This document shows, piece after piece, positions 14,701 through 28,604 of a DNA stretch of 64,000 nucleotides (the stretch's first letter is position 1; each line of letters starts with the position of its first letter). This DNA comes from Dirofilaria immitis. Lineage: Eukaryota > Nematoda > Chromadorea > Rhabditida > Onchocercidae. The position numbers and the translations under genes were made by a program. The notes beneath the pieces are model-generated. The model worked only from the letters and a program-made list of their open reading frames with translations, did no database searches and had not been told where the DNA came from. The stretch is taken from positions 440,001-504,000 of the forward strand of contig JAKNDB010000015.1 in NCBI GenBank assembly GCA_024305405.1, given 5' to 3'.

Positions 14701-17700
14701 AAAATTGGAAATAAATTAAATAAATCTGCAAAAAATTGAAAATGACCTTTATATCGGGACATCAACCCGCCGGAAAAAACGGAATCTAACCAACTTGTGA
14801 GTGATTAAGGCCAGAACGCTGATGTTCGTGAAAGCTATGTCGCTCTTAGTGCGAGAGCGGTTTTTGTCAATCATCTCCTCGTTAGACATTTATTTTGACA
14901 GTTTCGCTTTGACATAAACGTTTGAGGGTTTCCGGATAGAATTATTTGCCTATGACGAAGAACATGGACCATCGACGGAGCGTTTTGCAATTGCGTATGC
15001 ACTGCCCTCATCATTTAATGGAACATTTGGTGTTGCTGGTGAACCGCTTTGGTAAAAAATCGCCCAGTTGGACAAATTAATGGTAGCGTTTTGTTAGCCA
15101 ATGTTACATCCTTCCTTTTATGTCGAAATCAAACTTTTTTCTTCATATGTTTTTTGGTTGGGTTCTTGACCTTTCCGGTTACAACCACTTTTATTTTCAT
15201 CATCTATCGTCTACTAACATCAAGGCTGTTTTCCGAAATGTGAATTATTGATTTGATGAAAATAACCTATAATAATTTTTCCCTACAATAATTTTGTATT
15301 AAAGCAAAAATTTAACCGTCTATTTACAGTGGAATATTTGTTCATTCGACCACTTTTGACGTCATGTTCGGTGCAAAAATGAATATCTCCTATGCTAAAC
15401 ATTGGAAGAAACGACAACCTCTTGAAGTTGGTCACAGGGGTATGGGCAATTCATATACGAAGTACGTAATCTTAGTAATTAGTTTGTCATTAATGTCCTC
15501 AAAAAATTGTGTAAAAATAATTGTAATGGCGCTTTAGAAAATTCGAAGAATCAAGAGTTTGTTATATATATTAAAACTATGATTAAAGTTTTCAGTCAAA
15601 TGCCATTTGCAAATATGCAATTTTAATAAGGGATTAAATAAATAATTATTCTTTGACATACTTTTTTCTTTATTTTTGAACACATGACACAATTTTTCAG
15701 AATGAATGCAGGCCGTGAAAATACAATACACTCACTCAATACTGCTGCTAAACGTGGTGCTGATTATGTTGAATTTGATGTTCAACTTTCGAAAGATAAA
15801 GTATGATTTTGCTTATGTACACCTTATTTAATGAGGATATTATGATACTTAACAAGCCTATATTAAATTCGAGAGATGTATGAGATTTCTTGAAAAGTTG
15901 AACAATATAAAGACTCTGGGGAATTAGCCAACATCTTTTGAAGTCTGTTTGTGAATGGTGTAGAATATATTTGAGTCAGTTGTATTCAAGCGAAGGATTC
16001 TGCGAATTTTCTGTGACTAGAATTCCTAATATACAACAGATCTTAGCGGAAGTGATGCAGCCTTACAAAAATTGATCGATTTTGCAGATCGCCGTCATAT
16101 TTCATGATTTCCATGTCTTGGTTACTGTAGCAAAACGTCGGACTCCTCGCCTGGAAGCGCAGCCCGCTGAAGCAGCTAATGATTACCATGAAATTGCTGT
16201 GAAAGATCTAAAATTGAAGCAGCTTCAGTTACTTCGTGTATGTTTGTTTATTTTCATTGGACATGTTTGTGTTCTGAGGTTTTTCATTGGAATCCATCTG
16301 AGCATAAATCTATTTCATGCCAAGAAGTGATCTAAACAGTTCCCAAAAAGGACTTTTTCATTCCACTGTCATTTTTCTTCCATAATATTTCTCCTTCATC
16401 TGATTATTCAGTGTAAAGTTAGACTTTCATTTTACCTCTGGTTACATATATTAAAATGCAAAATTTGAATTCTCATAATTTGCATTTTTTAAATGAAGTA
16501 ATATTTTTTAGCTGGAGCATTACAAAGCAAATCAGGTTCAGACGAAGCAGAATTACACACGATTAAGTGCCGAAGCAGATGAACAAGATGAACGTCTACC
16601 GTTTCCGACACTGGTAGATGCACTACGTCTAGTTGATTCATCTGTTGGCTTCAATATCGAAATAAAGTATCCAATGATGCAGAAGGTTTTTCAAGATCTT
16701 GATTTAATACTTTCCTATATTTTAGTCGTAACAGTTTTGTTTTAAAGTGAATATTGAAGCTTATCAAAGTCGAAAAGCTAAAATAATAGATATTGAAATA
16801 CGAAGCTTCATTTAATTCCACATTTTAATGCTTGTACTTATTTCAGTATTTGTATTAGTGACGGTAGAGTTATGGATAGAGTTATTACTGAGAGGTGGAA
16901 AGTGCGAGGTTTTTTTGTGTGTGTGCAAATACTTCTGAAATGTAGTTTTTAACTTCTGAAGAATATAAAGCCTGGTAATGAAATAATGAAATTTGTATTA
17001 TTGTTTCAAGAATGGACTGCATGAATGTGAAAATTATTTCGAACGCAATAATTATATTGATATTATTCTCAATGATGTGTTGAACAATGCTGGTGATCGT
17101 CGACTCGTATTTTCTTCATTTGATCCTGATTGCTGCGCGCTGTAAATTTTACAGTTTGGAAAATAGCTGCTTTTTTAGTCGTATATAAGAATAATATATA
17201 ACTACTTTTTATTAAAAGAGTATTTTTCTGAAAAAGAAAGTTTTTGATTTCATCGAAGATGTGTATGTGGGAAAAGTAAGCTAATTTATGAAAATGAAAG
17301 ACCTTTTGTATCTGTATTTTCGTACTATTCAAGTAAGAAGATTTTTCAAGAGATTAACTGCTTTCAGTTCCTGTTGCAGTACGACTTTCTATTTCTAATA
17401 GTGGGGAAATAAAAAATTGAATAATCCTATCAAGCTGCTTATTACGTTAATGAAAGCATATTAATAATATCTTTTAATGTATTATGTCTTCTTTGATCGA
17501 ATGCTTATTGCAGATTGGCAGCAAAGCAACATATATATCCGGTACTCTTCCTTTGTGTTGGTGTTACAACACGTTATGAGCCATTTGTTGATTTGCGTTC
17601 ATCAACTTCAAATGCTGCTCTTAATTTTGCTGCTTGCATTGATATCCTGGTGAGTAATTATTGTTCATTTATCTTTAGTGTTAGAAATATTTTCTTCAAA

Positions 17701-18580
17701 AGTTCTCATAGGAAATTGTGTGGTTGAATCAAATATCTATAATAGCATTTTTAGTCCCTTAACAAAGTTTAGGTGCTTTTTTCTAAAGTTCCGATTTAAC
17801 GTTCTTCAACATTCTTATGTTAGATAATTACTTTATCTTCCGGAATTTTTAACAAAAGTGGTTATACCTTGATAAAGCGCTGCTTTCAGCATAATAATTT
17901 TACGTGAATCTGATTTAGAAATATAAATTGCTCTTAATTTTTTAGGGTGTGAATTTTCACACCGAGGATTTATTAAGAGATCCATCACCTATACAGCGTG
18001 CTCGAAAATTTGGTCTAATTTCTTTTGTTTGGGGTGATGATCTCGATAATAAAGAAAATATCGATTACTTCAAAAAAGTACTTCGTGTCGATGGTCTCAT
18101 TTATGATAGGTTAATTCTAAAAATTATTTTATGATAATCACTTTTACAAAATACTTGAAGTGTTTTAAAATGCCTAAATTGAATTATATTATGATTGTGA
18201 TTTCTCTTAATTTATTCGTTTTATAGTTTAATGTTTGTAGCTCATATTAAAGACTAATAGTGATTTTTCTACTTCATTTTATTTTTCGTTCTAGAATTGG
18301 TGAAATTGAGGAGCGTCGAAACGTTTTTCTGGTGGAACGCGAAGCAAAGGCATCATTATTTCGACAGAGTAATTCGCCGACTTCATCTCGCACCGTTTCA
18401 CTTGACGATGGACCACCGTCACCGACTGTATCGGAAAATTCGCATTCCTCAGGGTCTACTATTTCACCAAATAATTCGTTTTGTTTACATCGCCCACAAG
18501 TCTCTCTTCCTTCTAAAAGGTTGTATGTTCTTTTTTCTTACATATTACTGTTCTTTTTTTGCAGTGAAGATTCGATATAA
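8737..18580 (+). CDS. GPCPD1: Glycerophosphocholine phosphodiesterase (CBM20 + GDPD), 16 exons
   Basis: Hydrolyses glycerophosphodiesters such as glycerophosphocholine in the family. Exons: 8737-8888, 9595-9696, 9807-9921, 11245-11300, 11349-11435, 13939-14052, 14940-15051, 15330-15461, 15701-15800, 16088-16237, 16512-16685, 17011-17141, 17514-17649, 17946-18109, 18295-18519, 18565-18580. The product is about 655 aa, close to the vertebrate enzyme. Residues ~1-110 form a CBM20 starch-binding fold (motif [12 protein letters not shown], then KFRYFIGYY and [11 protein letters not shown]). The catalytic GDPD domain spans ~278-575: [58 protein letters not shown] and GLIYDR. HRG, the Glu/Asp pair of EFDV, and HD are the expected acid-base and metal ligands. 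The Ser-rich tail after 575 is not conserved. Two 1-nt corrections are needed (around 9810 and at the 14940 exon start). A candidate poly(A) signal AATAAA lies at 19174-19179. Family assignment is firm; exact exon ends are inferred. Confidence 0.93.
11436..13938 (+). other. Large intron of the GPCPD1-type gene
   Basis: This 2.5-kb intron separates the linker exons from the exon encoding residues ~170-208. It holds no exon I could connect. Open frames at 13200-13490 (+) and 13344-13595 (-) overlap each other and show no conserved motif. The sequence is less repetitive than the intergenic DNA, and small inverted repeats occur (for example CGGAT-TTTT-ATCCG near 12042). Confidence 0.6.
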
Positions 18581-19293
18581 TTTCGAAACTTTATCATACA
18601 AATCTTTATCGGTGTGAAAAAAGTGGAATAATTTATTAATATCTATTTATGTATCTATTGCAACTGTTTTCATAGGTGACAGCTAAATTTATCTTTTGTG
18701 AATTTAATTTTTAAAATTTGTCAGATCCAATCTGATATAAAAATGAGTAATATTGAAGCATGGCGGCGTATACCTTCCAAATCCTGAATTCATCTGAAAG
18801 GATAATTCACGCGTTATGGCTTGCCTAAGGACAGATTAACTCGAATAATAGAATAGTTTGGTAGTTCAAATCTTTATCTTTTTTGATACGTCGTCTAATT
18901 AATGATTTCTAAATTATAGTTTCATCATAAGCAATAAATTATATTTCGCTGGGTTGCCAAACTGTTCTGGTATTCCCTGAAGAGTAGATTTAGTGTTGTA
19001 ATTGGGCCGTCTGAAGTAAGGTCGTAATCCATCTCTGTTATTCATTGTTTATTAGATTAAATCAAGAGATATATACGATTACTGCTATTCATCGTTCTGT
19101 TCTATCCCTTTCATACTCATTAGCTATGCTTCTCCATGAAAAGCTGAAATTTTCTAAAACTTGATGACTGAAAAATAAAAGAGCTGTTTATGTTTTATCA
19201 TAATATTTTTGCTAGTAAATTTAATTAAATTTCAATACTTCCAGCAAGTCAAAATAAAGATTACTTGTAATTACAGTTTTTATTTGCTTTCAG

Positions 19294-19399
19294 ATCAATC
19301 ATATTGGAAGATGTGCAAATAAACAAAAATAGCAATGGAATACATAACGAAAATCTTCTTATATCGAATAATTGTCTTCATCCTACGCCATATTCTTAG
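19294..19399 (+). CDS. GPCPD1: Possible alternative last coding exon of the GPCPD1-type gene
   Basis: After exon 15 (ends 18519 with two bases AG), two acceptors fit the same phase. The near one (18565) adds only SEDSI and a stop. This distal one follows a good TTTGCTTTCAG acceptor and stays open in the required phase for 34 further codons (starts RSIILEDVQINKN, ends HPTPYS, stop). That would give a longer C-terminus. Splice-signal quality and frame are visible; use of the exon is inference. Confidence 0.4.
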
Positions 19400-21116
19400 A
19401 AATCACTAATTTCAGTGTTTTCGATTATTGTTTTTCTTTTTTCTTAAATACGTCAAATTACAAATATTTTATCCCATTTTTTCAAATTCTCCGCGCATGG
19501 AGATTGAAATTCACATTTCAACGAGCTTTTTCGATAGTGAAGAATTCATTATTAAATTTAAATTCACAGAATGCATTTAGTGACTTTTTCTACTTATATC
19601 TCTTTTCTTTTGCTTGCTTTCATATTGCTTATAACTTTTTTAGAACTTTTTTTTTCAATTTTGAAATTTTTTTGGGATTTTAATTAGTTCTATTTCACAA
19701 TCGTATTTTCAAATCAATTGGATTGATTTGTAATTTTTGGAAATACTGGATAAGTGCTCGATAGTTTGTGTATCTTGATATGTTTGTAAGATTGTTCGAG
19801 ATATTATCTCTTTCTAATCTTGAATTTGATGCATTCATTTATTAAGTAAATTTTTCGTAGGACCTTTTCGGTATTACCTTTTTCGTTTTTGTAAGCCTAT
19901 GCTTAAATCATTCCATGCATTCGTATTATGTTCGTTTCTCTGCTTTTTTTTTAGATATTTAGTCTGAAATTTTTCTTGCTCTCAGGAGGTATTTTTTAGA
20001 TTTTTTGCCTTTTCGTTTATCAATCGAGAGGGATTAGAATCATTGGTAATAATATAATTGGATTTTAGGAAATATATTTTATACAAAGGAGTACTACCTT
20101 TAAGATTTCGACTCATGTAAATCTTCAATATTTGGCCTTCATTATGTTTTTTTGCGTATATCTTTTAGGTTATTCCTTTTTTTTTCTTTTTTTTTGCTAA
20201 TTTCTACATATTTTTTTTTGTAACATTCCAACGTAAATCAATGCATCATTTATATTAAAACATACATTTTCTTTTTTTTGTTGAATATTTAAGAAAAATT
20301 GATGAGCTTTGAATGATAGATATGCCCGAGTAAAATTATTTTTGATTCGCTAAGCAAAATCGGTTTTGAATAAATATGCTTTTCTTTTTTTGTCTCCATA
20401 TTTGAATGATCTATGTAAATTTGGATGATCTATGTCCTATAATGTAAGAGGCCTTCTAATGAATAAAACATGGTATAGTCCTGGATTTCAGAATTTATCA
20501 TATGTTCAAGAAATTTCAGCGGTTGTGGCATGTGTAATTCGCAAGGTATCATTTACCTATAGTGTTTATCATCTTTCCTATAAGGAAATCGATATCACCG
20601 ATGATAATAAGTAGATGAGCAGATTTCTCAAACTGAAATGAGCTGTAAATTTCGATTCTCGAAGTAATGTGACGTATTAAACCAGTTCATATTTCCGGTT
20701 TCAAAATCGCGAAATTGATGCATCATTTTGATGCATCAGCCATTATATGATACAAATGATCTCGATATAAAATGATACAACCAATGTGTGATACATGAAG
20801 AAGCAATTCCGATATTTGTTTTTAAGTTTACGAAATTCCCAATTGTTTTTGTTGCTCAAGAATAGTTTATTGAGATCGATATTTGAAATGATAATTGGAT
20901 ATTCCGATTTCTTGCATAATTGACTGATTCGATGTATTTAACTCGGTTCAAGAGAATTTAGAAATAGTTAGAAGATGAAAGATATGCTGAATAAAACTTT
21001 GAGAATATGTCATATTAAAAATTTCGGGAAATATATTAAGGTTGATATCAAAAGTGAATTTGTTCTTATGATCGTTGATAATCTAAATTATGATTATTTT
21101 CATCATTAGATTATCA
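19400..21116. other. Intergenic region between GPCPD1-type gene and COG6
   Basis: AT-rich with many T runs. An open segment around 20490-20545 is flanked by a TTTCAG acceptor and a GTATCA donor, but its translation matches nothing I recognise and it cannot be joined to COG6 in a meaningful way. No gene called. Confidence 0.5.
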
Positions 21117-21127
21117 GTGAAGAGAAA
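21108..21127 (+). other. Probable trans-splice acceptor of COG6
   Basis: TTAGATTATCAG (AG at 21116-21117) lies 9 nt before the ATG at 21127. No upstream coding exon was found, so spliced-leader addition is the likely use. Confidence 0.5.
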
Positions 21128-24100
21128 TGTCAGCCAATGAAATAACGATTAAACCAAGTAAGAGTAATGACTCTTCAAATCCAATTAAAAAAAGGTGGAA
21201 TCATTGGTTTCGCAGAAACTACATACTGATCAGGTATTTTTAAGAAATTTTTCCGATAAATAATGTTTCATTACAATTGTGATTTTATATATGACTTAAA
21301 ATACATTTTCGAACATTAACTTATTATTTGGATCAAATGGAGAGTATCTGGTAAAATATGATTTCTTCTCATCCTTTTTTAGTTTGGATAATGCATGCTA
21401 AAGTAATGTCATTATCGAAAACTTTTCACTTAATAGAAAACTGACAAACTAGAAGTAGTAAGAATGAATGCTTTGAAAACCGTGAAAGTAATATGTTTGT
21501 TTTGAAATGCTTGATACGTGGATAATTGACGTATTAATACAGATTTATTCAGGTCTATTTTAGAGGGTTTATTTATTTCAGTTGGTGATTTTTTTTTGCA
21601 GGATTTTTTGAAAATGATCGATTATGTTGCACCAATGGTGGATGAAATTGATCTTCATGTGGAACGAAAATTGAAGTATGAGTTAGAGGAACGAAAATCA
21701 AGGCAAATCGAGATTACTTGAAAGCTTTTGGATTGGTAATTATTTGGCATATTTTTATTCTTCAGCAGACTAAATTATTTTATTGATATTATCTGATAAA
21801 ATGTTATCGGTAGCTTGATTATTCCTCTTTTTTCAAACCCGTTATCAATAGTTTTTAATGATAACAATGACGAAAAAACAAGTAACAACGATATTAGTAA
21901 TAGGAATTCATTGAGAAAGCTAATAATATTCTAAATAGAGAAATTGCAAGATTTTCTGTTGATAATGTTTTGCTATGCTATACATACGGTTCACATAACA
22001 AAATAAAAGAAATTTTTCAGGTGAATGATCGGGTACAAGATTTCGTGACTAAAGTCAATGAACTGAATAGTATATGTCAAGATATGTCAAATAAAATACA
22101 ATTGAATAAAGCGAAAACACAAGATTTGTTAGCAAGAACTGCTGCATTGCAAAATGAAAAGTAATTTCAGTAAATTTTCTCATGTTGGTTTGAAAATAAA
22201 AATGAATTGTAAAAGGTTGAATAACTAAATTAGGAATATCCAAGGAACGGAGAAGATATTATCAATAGACAATTCTAAATCTAATCTCCGGACTTATTTG
22301 ACTTTAATCAAAAATCCGTCGTAGCTTTAATCATTGCTTGAAAAATATTGTATAAAAAAATCGATGACTTAATGTTTTTGTAGCAAATTTTTTGCAAAGT
22401 TTTTTATTTTTTCATGTAATATGATGATATCTTTTTACTGATGTCTATTTTCATTGTGAAAGTTATTTTTTATTTAAGAATATAAGATAGCAACAATTAA
22501 AATGTCAGTAATGTTTTTATCCTAAATCAAATGTGATATTTATAAACTAATGGTTAACAGTGATAATTTAGCTTTTTGTAGGAAAACACTTGAGAAAAAG
22601 CAAGTAGCAATTGATGATTTCTTAAGTCATTATTCTCTAACATCTGAAGAAGAAGCTGCTCTGAAAGGTTCTGAAGGTCAGTTTTTTTTCATAATTTTTT
22701 TATAATTATTCCTTATAATATTGGGTATATTGAATATGACAACAATTCCCTTAGTTTTTCTCTATTCATTGCAGGATTTTTCAGGATTTCTCAAAATTTC
22801 AGCTTTTGACTTAATTCGTTAAAGTTGACTTAAACTTTTATATTTGAAATTAGGAATCCCTCATTTGTTACAGATGGTACAGTTGGTGCAAACTTTTTTG
22901 CGGCATTGCAACGTGTAAAGCAGATCCACAGTGATAGTAAACAACTTCTTCGTACTTCTGGAGAACATCTCGCAGCGTAATTTTTTTTAAAAAGGATTTT
23001 ATTTTCACTCGTTCAATTTTCTGAGGAGGATAAATGATCATAGTCATCATAAGTTTTTAGATTGGAAATAATGGAAGAAATGGCAAATAAATTGGAAGAA
23101 GCATATGAAGTGCTTTACCGTTCAATTCAGCGTATATTTTTGTTTTCATTTTGATCAGTTTTTAATTTTATTCAAAATATTATGTTATATCTTATCGAGA
23201 TGTATTGTTTATGATAACTTATTAGATTCAAAATAAGTAGGATATTCTTACCAGGAATTTAAGATATTGCGAAATTATATTGATTTTCCTGTTGCAAATG
23301 AAATTCTAATGAAAATAATGATTTTTTAAACGTATAAGTAAATTAGAACTTTATACGCTTATTTAATTTAAAAAACTAATTTTGAAAGAAAAAATGTTTT
23401 TTTATGATGTTGTTCAACCTCGACACTTCGCAGAGTATTAAAGTTGATTTTAATAAAATTAAGTCACAAGAAATTTAATACTTAATTAAATTATTTTGAA
23501 TCCTTTTTTTGCTTTTTGTTCTTCGACAATTTTTATTGCAAATATATGCCTTAATAAGTTTATCAATATTTAGGAGAATGTCGATTGCTTAATGTGGAAT
23601 TCCTAGAATTGAAAGGTATTTTGATACAATCGATTGCGGCGCTTCAAGAACGTGAAGTTCTTTTCAAGTACGCTTTAGATGAATACACTATGGCACGGAA
23701 GAACCATGTAGTACGAGCATACATCGATGCACTGGACACGGGGAAGTTCGTTACTATTTTGGAATATTATCCATTCATTTCTTATTAGTTTATGGTAGTC
23801 GAATTATTATGCTAACATGCTATAATCTTTGATAGCAATTTTTAATCGGCTCTTTGTTAGCAATTATTTTTGTCATGTAGTTCTAATTTAGGCATTGGTT
23901 GCAAAATATTAAACATAAAATCGTAATATTTGATTATTCAAAAAACTTGTTTCAGAAAATTTTTCCTTGAAAAAATTTGCATGTTCTGAGCTATCAATTT
24001 TTTCAAAATTTTTAGGAATTTTTAGAATTTATTTTTATCAAAAATAACTATCTATTGAGAGGATGAATTAGCAGATGATCATTTATTATATTTGAATTTC

Positions 24101-27100
24101 ATTGAGCATATGTTTTTCTTTAAAGTAATTTTCTTACATTAAAATTCCATTATTTTTTTCTATAGGTGCCGGAGGTATGCCTAGACCAATTGAATTGTTG
24201 TCTCATGATTCACTGAGGTAAGTATCATATACATTAGCAGTGAAAAACGATAGGTACTTTGTAGTCTGGCAATATGAATTATTAAATAAAATTTATAAGA
24301 CAATTTTTCGCGAAATTTCATTTCCTTATCGAAAAATCAAATTTTTCTTTTTTAAATGGACCAATTAGAATTCAGTACTTCTTCATTTTATCATGTTTCA
24401 ATGAGATTATGATTTCTGATAATTCAGATATATCGGTGATATGCTTGCATGGATTCATCAGGCAATGGCTACCGAAAGAGAACTTTTGCAAGCATTGCTG
24501 AAATTATGTAGTGCAGATGGTATCATTTTGTTTTTCGAAAATTTAATTTAGGAAATTAGAATAGGTTTTTGTTTTCTTATGCGAATTAAAAAAAAAGAAC
24601 TATCTTGTTAATAACGATAATTTATAAAAAAAAATATGAAGAATGTCATCTAAAAAATTTTGATGTTATTATTTCTCTTTCACTGATATTGAATGGAGCA
24701 GAATTATGGTTCGGATTTATGAGTCTCTCTTATTGTTTTTGTTCAATGCACAGATAAATTTCACTGAATTAACTGGTGCTGATGGTGAGAAAGCTAAGAT
24801 TCTAATTTTTATAAGAATATAATTTAAAATTTTTCAGTTTTAAAAGAGAATAGTATTGGTATACAGAGCCAGATTTCCGAAGCACTTTGTCGTCCATTTA
24901 AAGTATTGATTAATTTTCAATTGATTAATTTTCTATTTATGATATTATAAACTTTTTTTCATTAATTAGCATTATTCGTTTTAGACTAAAACTCTTTCAT
25001 GATATCCGCAATTGCTTTTAAATATTTATAATTGTATAATCAGGTTCGTGTTGAACAAGCTCTTACAACTGAAACCAATTGTATTGTGCTGTATCGATTA
25101 TCTTGTCTTTTCACTTTCTATCTCGAAACAATGTCGTAAGTAATTTCCAAACTTTTATGAGCTATATTTATTGTAGTTATTTTTATTTGAAAAATTTACC
25201 ATTATAATGTAGCATTGTCTGAATTATCTTCCAGATGTTTCGAATTGAAGGTTTTGGGACATTATCAGCATATGTGAACCAAAACTTATAAATCATTAAG
25301 GCATTTTTCAAAAAGCAACAGAAAATGCAACTAAAATGAAAAGAGAAAATTTCTATAAGCTTTTTATGCTTCTTTTGGTGACCTATTTGAGCTTCAATTA
25401 TCATTTCTGCTCTTCAACTGAAGTAGAGCTCGGAAGTTGGTGTTATTTACTCTCATCTACTGTTTTTAATTTAATTTCAAATAATATAATCTCTAAGAGA
25501 TGTAAACATGTTTTTATACCTGTCTTAAATCTAACTCATGACTTCTGAATGCAATTTGTTTTCAAAGACAAGATAAGTTAATTCTACTACATTTTGACTG
25601 CTACACATAATATACTTATTTTGCAGATCTTCTTTGAACTCGGATTCGATGTTAATTCAGACATATGCAGAATTGAAAGAATTAACGTTAAATTTATTTT
25701 TTAGTGGATTACATTCCGTAGTTCAAAAGCTCGTTGGAAAGATCGAAGTAAATTTCTTTGTAATATTTTTATATAATCAAACAACTAATAAAAATTTTGA
25801 ATAACTAAATGGATTCAGTTTTGATCATTTTTAAAAATGGTTTGCTTTTTAATGCTACTGCAAATGTTGGAAGAATAGTATGGATTACTTGGATGGTTTT
25901 GATGTTTTCGTTTTTAAGTGCGATCTAAATAGCTTTTCAAGAAACTATCTGCTCGTTTATCTGAAATTAACTGAATTAATGCTTATTTTTGAAATAGACT
26001 AAATTTAAGGAATTAATGTATTTTTTATTAATTACGCTTGATATAACTATGGCAATAAAATTTTTTCTTAAGACAGATACACCAGATTACGATTTGCTTC
26101 CTGTACCTGCTGTTCACCAAGTATTAGTACTTCTTAAAGAAGTCCTAGAATCACATGATGGTGCCGTTGTTGCTGTGGCCGAGAAGAAAAATTTTGAGAA
26201 AGTAAGTGTTTCCGTTGATGTTGACATATTCTGTAACATATAAAATAGAAGTAATTTTGTTATTGGGAACTGGTAGGAACGAATTTTTTGAAGCAAATTT
26301 TTCAACCAGAGTGTGATATAAGGAAATTATAATGTTGTTTTCAATAGAAGATGACATTTCACTAACATGTTTCTGAATCTGTTGAATGAAATATTTTTTC
26401 AGATCTTTACCACTGTTTTGGATCCGCTAAATCAAGCAGTGCAATTATCAGCAACGCAACTCGACTCACCCATTGACATTTCCGTTTATACTCTTAATTG
26501 CCTTTCTGTGATAAATACTGCTATCATATTTTATCAGTTTGCGGATTCACGCCTCGAAATGATTAAAGCTCAAGTAATCGTTATGTTTTTATTAATTTAC
26601 TTAAAATTAGAAAATTTCTTTTCAGCGAAAGAAAAAATACTGATTGTTTGTAATGCAAGTTCTCAGAGAGAGAAAAAGAAAAGAAATCGGATGAAATATA
26701 GTATTGCATTTTTTGATAATGTTACCACGCATATTTGGTTATAATAATTCCTGCTCATTGTTAATTGAAATAGTTTGTTGTAAAATTTAATGTTATGTCT
26801 TTTTTTTTTTTGGGAGTACGAACGATATCTTTAGCATCATCTTATACTATTACTGGAAAATTGGATGAGCTAAGATAATTGAGTGGAGAATCCTAAAATT
26901 TTTACACACTTTGAAGACCGATGCAAATGTGGACGTACTTGTTAGTGAGCAGGCTACCTTTATTATAACACAAACAGGATTAATTGAACTCTATCGGAAA
27001 GCTGGAGCTCATCAACCAAACCAGGTATTTTACTTTACTTATTTTAAATTGCAAATCATCGGCATTTTCAACAAGGATTTCAAACTACGTATTAGTAAGC

Positions 27101-27697
27101 TGTTTACTTTTCGAGAATGCTTTCAGGAGCATTATCTGAAATCACTGGAATGGAACCGTCTCGAATATCAAACGCATTATTATTATTTGATTCTTTTCTT
27201 TCAAATCCTGATAAATATAAGCTTAATCAGTGTGTGAAATTATCATCGGTTAGATTAAAGTATGTTTCAGCCTTTATAATTTAGTTCAACGATTGCATCC
27301 TATAAATCATGTGTTTGGTATTTCTGTTTGTTGAAATCTAGTAATTTCTATTGTGCATATGAGATCAATTAAAATCCAGGGATGTTGTACGAGCGGACAA
27401 TTGAGGCTGTTGTGGCAGCTTATAGAATAATTTATAATAAAGTTGTCGATCCAAGCAACAAATATCCCGAGCTATCGATTAAAACCGTTGAGCAGGTATA
27501 AAATTTGTGGTTAATAGTAATGTAGTTCAGATATTTTGTTGATGCAATTTTAACCATAGGAAACTGAAGTACATGAACCGTGGACTTTTGTTGCGCAGAT
27601 TTAAAATTGTAGAAAACAACTTGATTCTTGAATCTTTACCAAGTTATTAATCATATTTTTATTTCAGGTCCAGGAATTACTAAAGATATGGACGTAG
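21127..27697 (+). CDS. COG6: Conserved oligomeric Golgi complex subunit 6, 18 exons
   Basis: COG6 belongs to lobe B of the COG tethering complex, which keeps glycosylation enzymes cycling within the Golgi. Exons: 21127-21233, 21602-21735, 22021-22160, 22582-22676, 22874-22976, 23061-23131, 23574-23745, 24166-24217, 24428-24519, 24838-24902, 25044-25135, 25627-25747, 26073-26201, 26403-26573, 26917-27024, 27127-27248, 27380-27495, 27668-27697. Predicted length is ~640 aa, near the family size of ~650. The N-terminal coiled coil ([20 protein letters not shown]) is followed by [44 protein letters not shown], the family-typical [19 protein letters not shown] with [10 protein letters not shown], then [12 protein letters not shown] and a helical C-terminal region ending VQELLKIWT. 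Five 1-nt corrections are needed: A-runs at 21187-21193 and 21705-21707, an extra G at about 23740-23743, the exon start at 27127, and the region near 27380. The join 27248/27380 is uncertain: using GTATGT near 27261 as donor would add a few residues. The identification is firm. Confidence 0.92.
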
Positions 27698-28143
27698 AGA
27701 GCTATGCAGAGTCTCATTTTCACATTTCGTGAAAGAAAATTATAATCATTCAGTTAGGAATACAATTGTAAAGTTTCCATTCCATTAATGCCTCTTCAAT
27801 ATCATTTGGAAACACTATATTTCTATATATCACTTGCGATTTATGCCTGAATTGTTGTTTGATATTTTTGTTGAATTTTTACATTTCATAGTATTCGACT
27901 AATAGAATTCAAACAATTTGAATCTCTTTTATGCATCCTTTAATATTATTTGAATAACATTCATTCTTAAATTTTGAAGTATGTCAAAGAAAAACTAACT
28001 ATTGTTCTTATTTTTCATCATTCAGGGTAGAGAAATGTTTCAAAAGCATCTTATAATCATAACTGTTTATTTGATATACTGATATGAAAAAGATATGATG
28101 AACATAATGTGATAAGCTAATTACTGCATAGCAAGCAGTATGT

Positions 28144-28149
28144 AATAAA
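28144..28149 (+). other. Candidate poly(A) signal of COG6
   Basis: AATAAA about 450 nt after the COG6 stop codon. It is the first canonical hexamer noticed downstream. In DNA this AT-rich, chance occurrence is likely. Confidence 0.3.
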
Positions 28150-28604
28150 ATTATAACTTATTTTTTCTATGTTAAAATCTGAATATATGCTTATAACTTT
28201 ATTTGTGGATTACCATCAAGTAAAAAAGAAAAGCGAAAATAGTAACATTTAGTAACATTATGCTTATGAATGTAATTTTATTTATCAAAATTATCTTACT
28301 ATATTTTATCTCTTTCTTTTTTTTAATAATTCAATAGGATGCAATTTAAATAAATGGTTGTTTTTGCAAAGAAAAAAAAGTTTTGACGAATTAAAGTTGC
28401 GAATTATTTTGTGTCATAAAAACTTGTTTGTTTATATGTTTTGTCGAGATTAGATTATCATTTATCAAAGAGTGCAATTTTAAATGTGTAAAAAATTTCT
28501 CCATTTATGCAATATTTCAATTCTTTGGCTCTAATTTTTTATAACTATTGGAAGTACTTTGTTGGCCATAAAAAGGATATTTAGAAGCAAAAAAAAAAAA
28601 GTGA

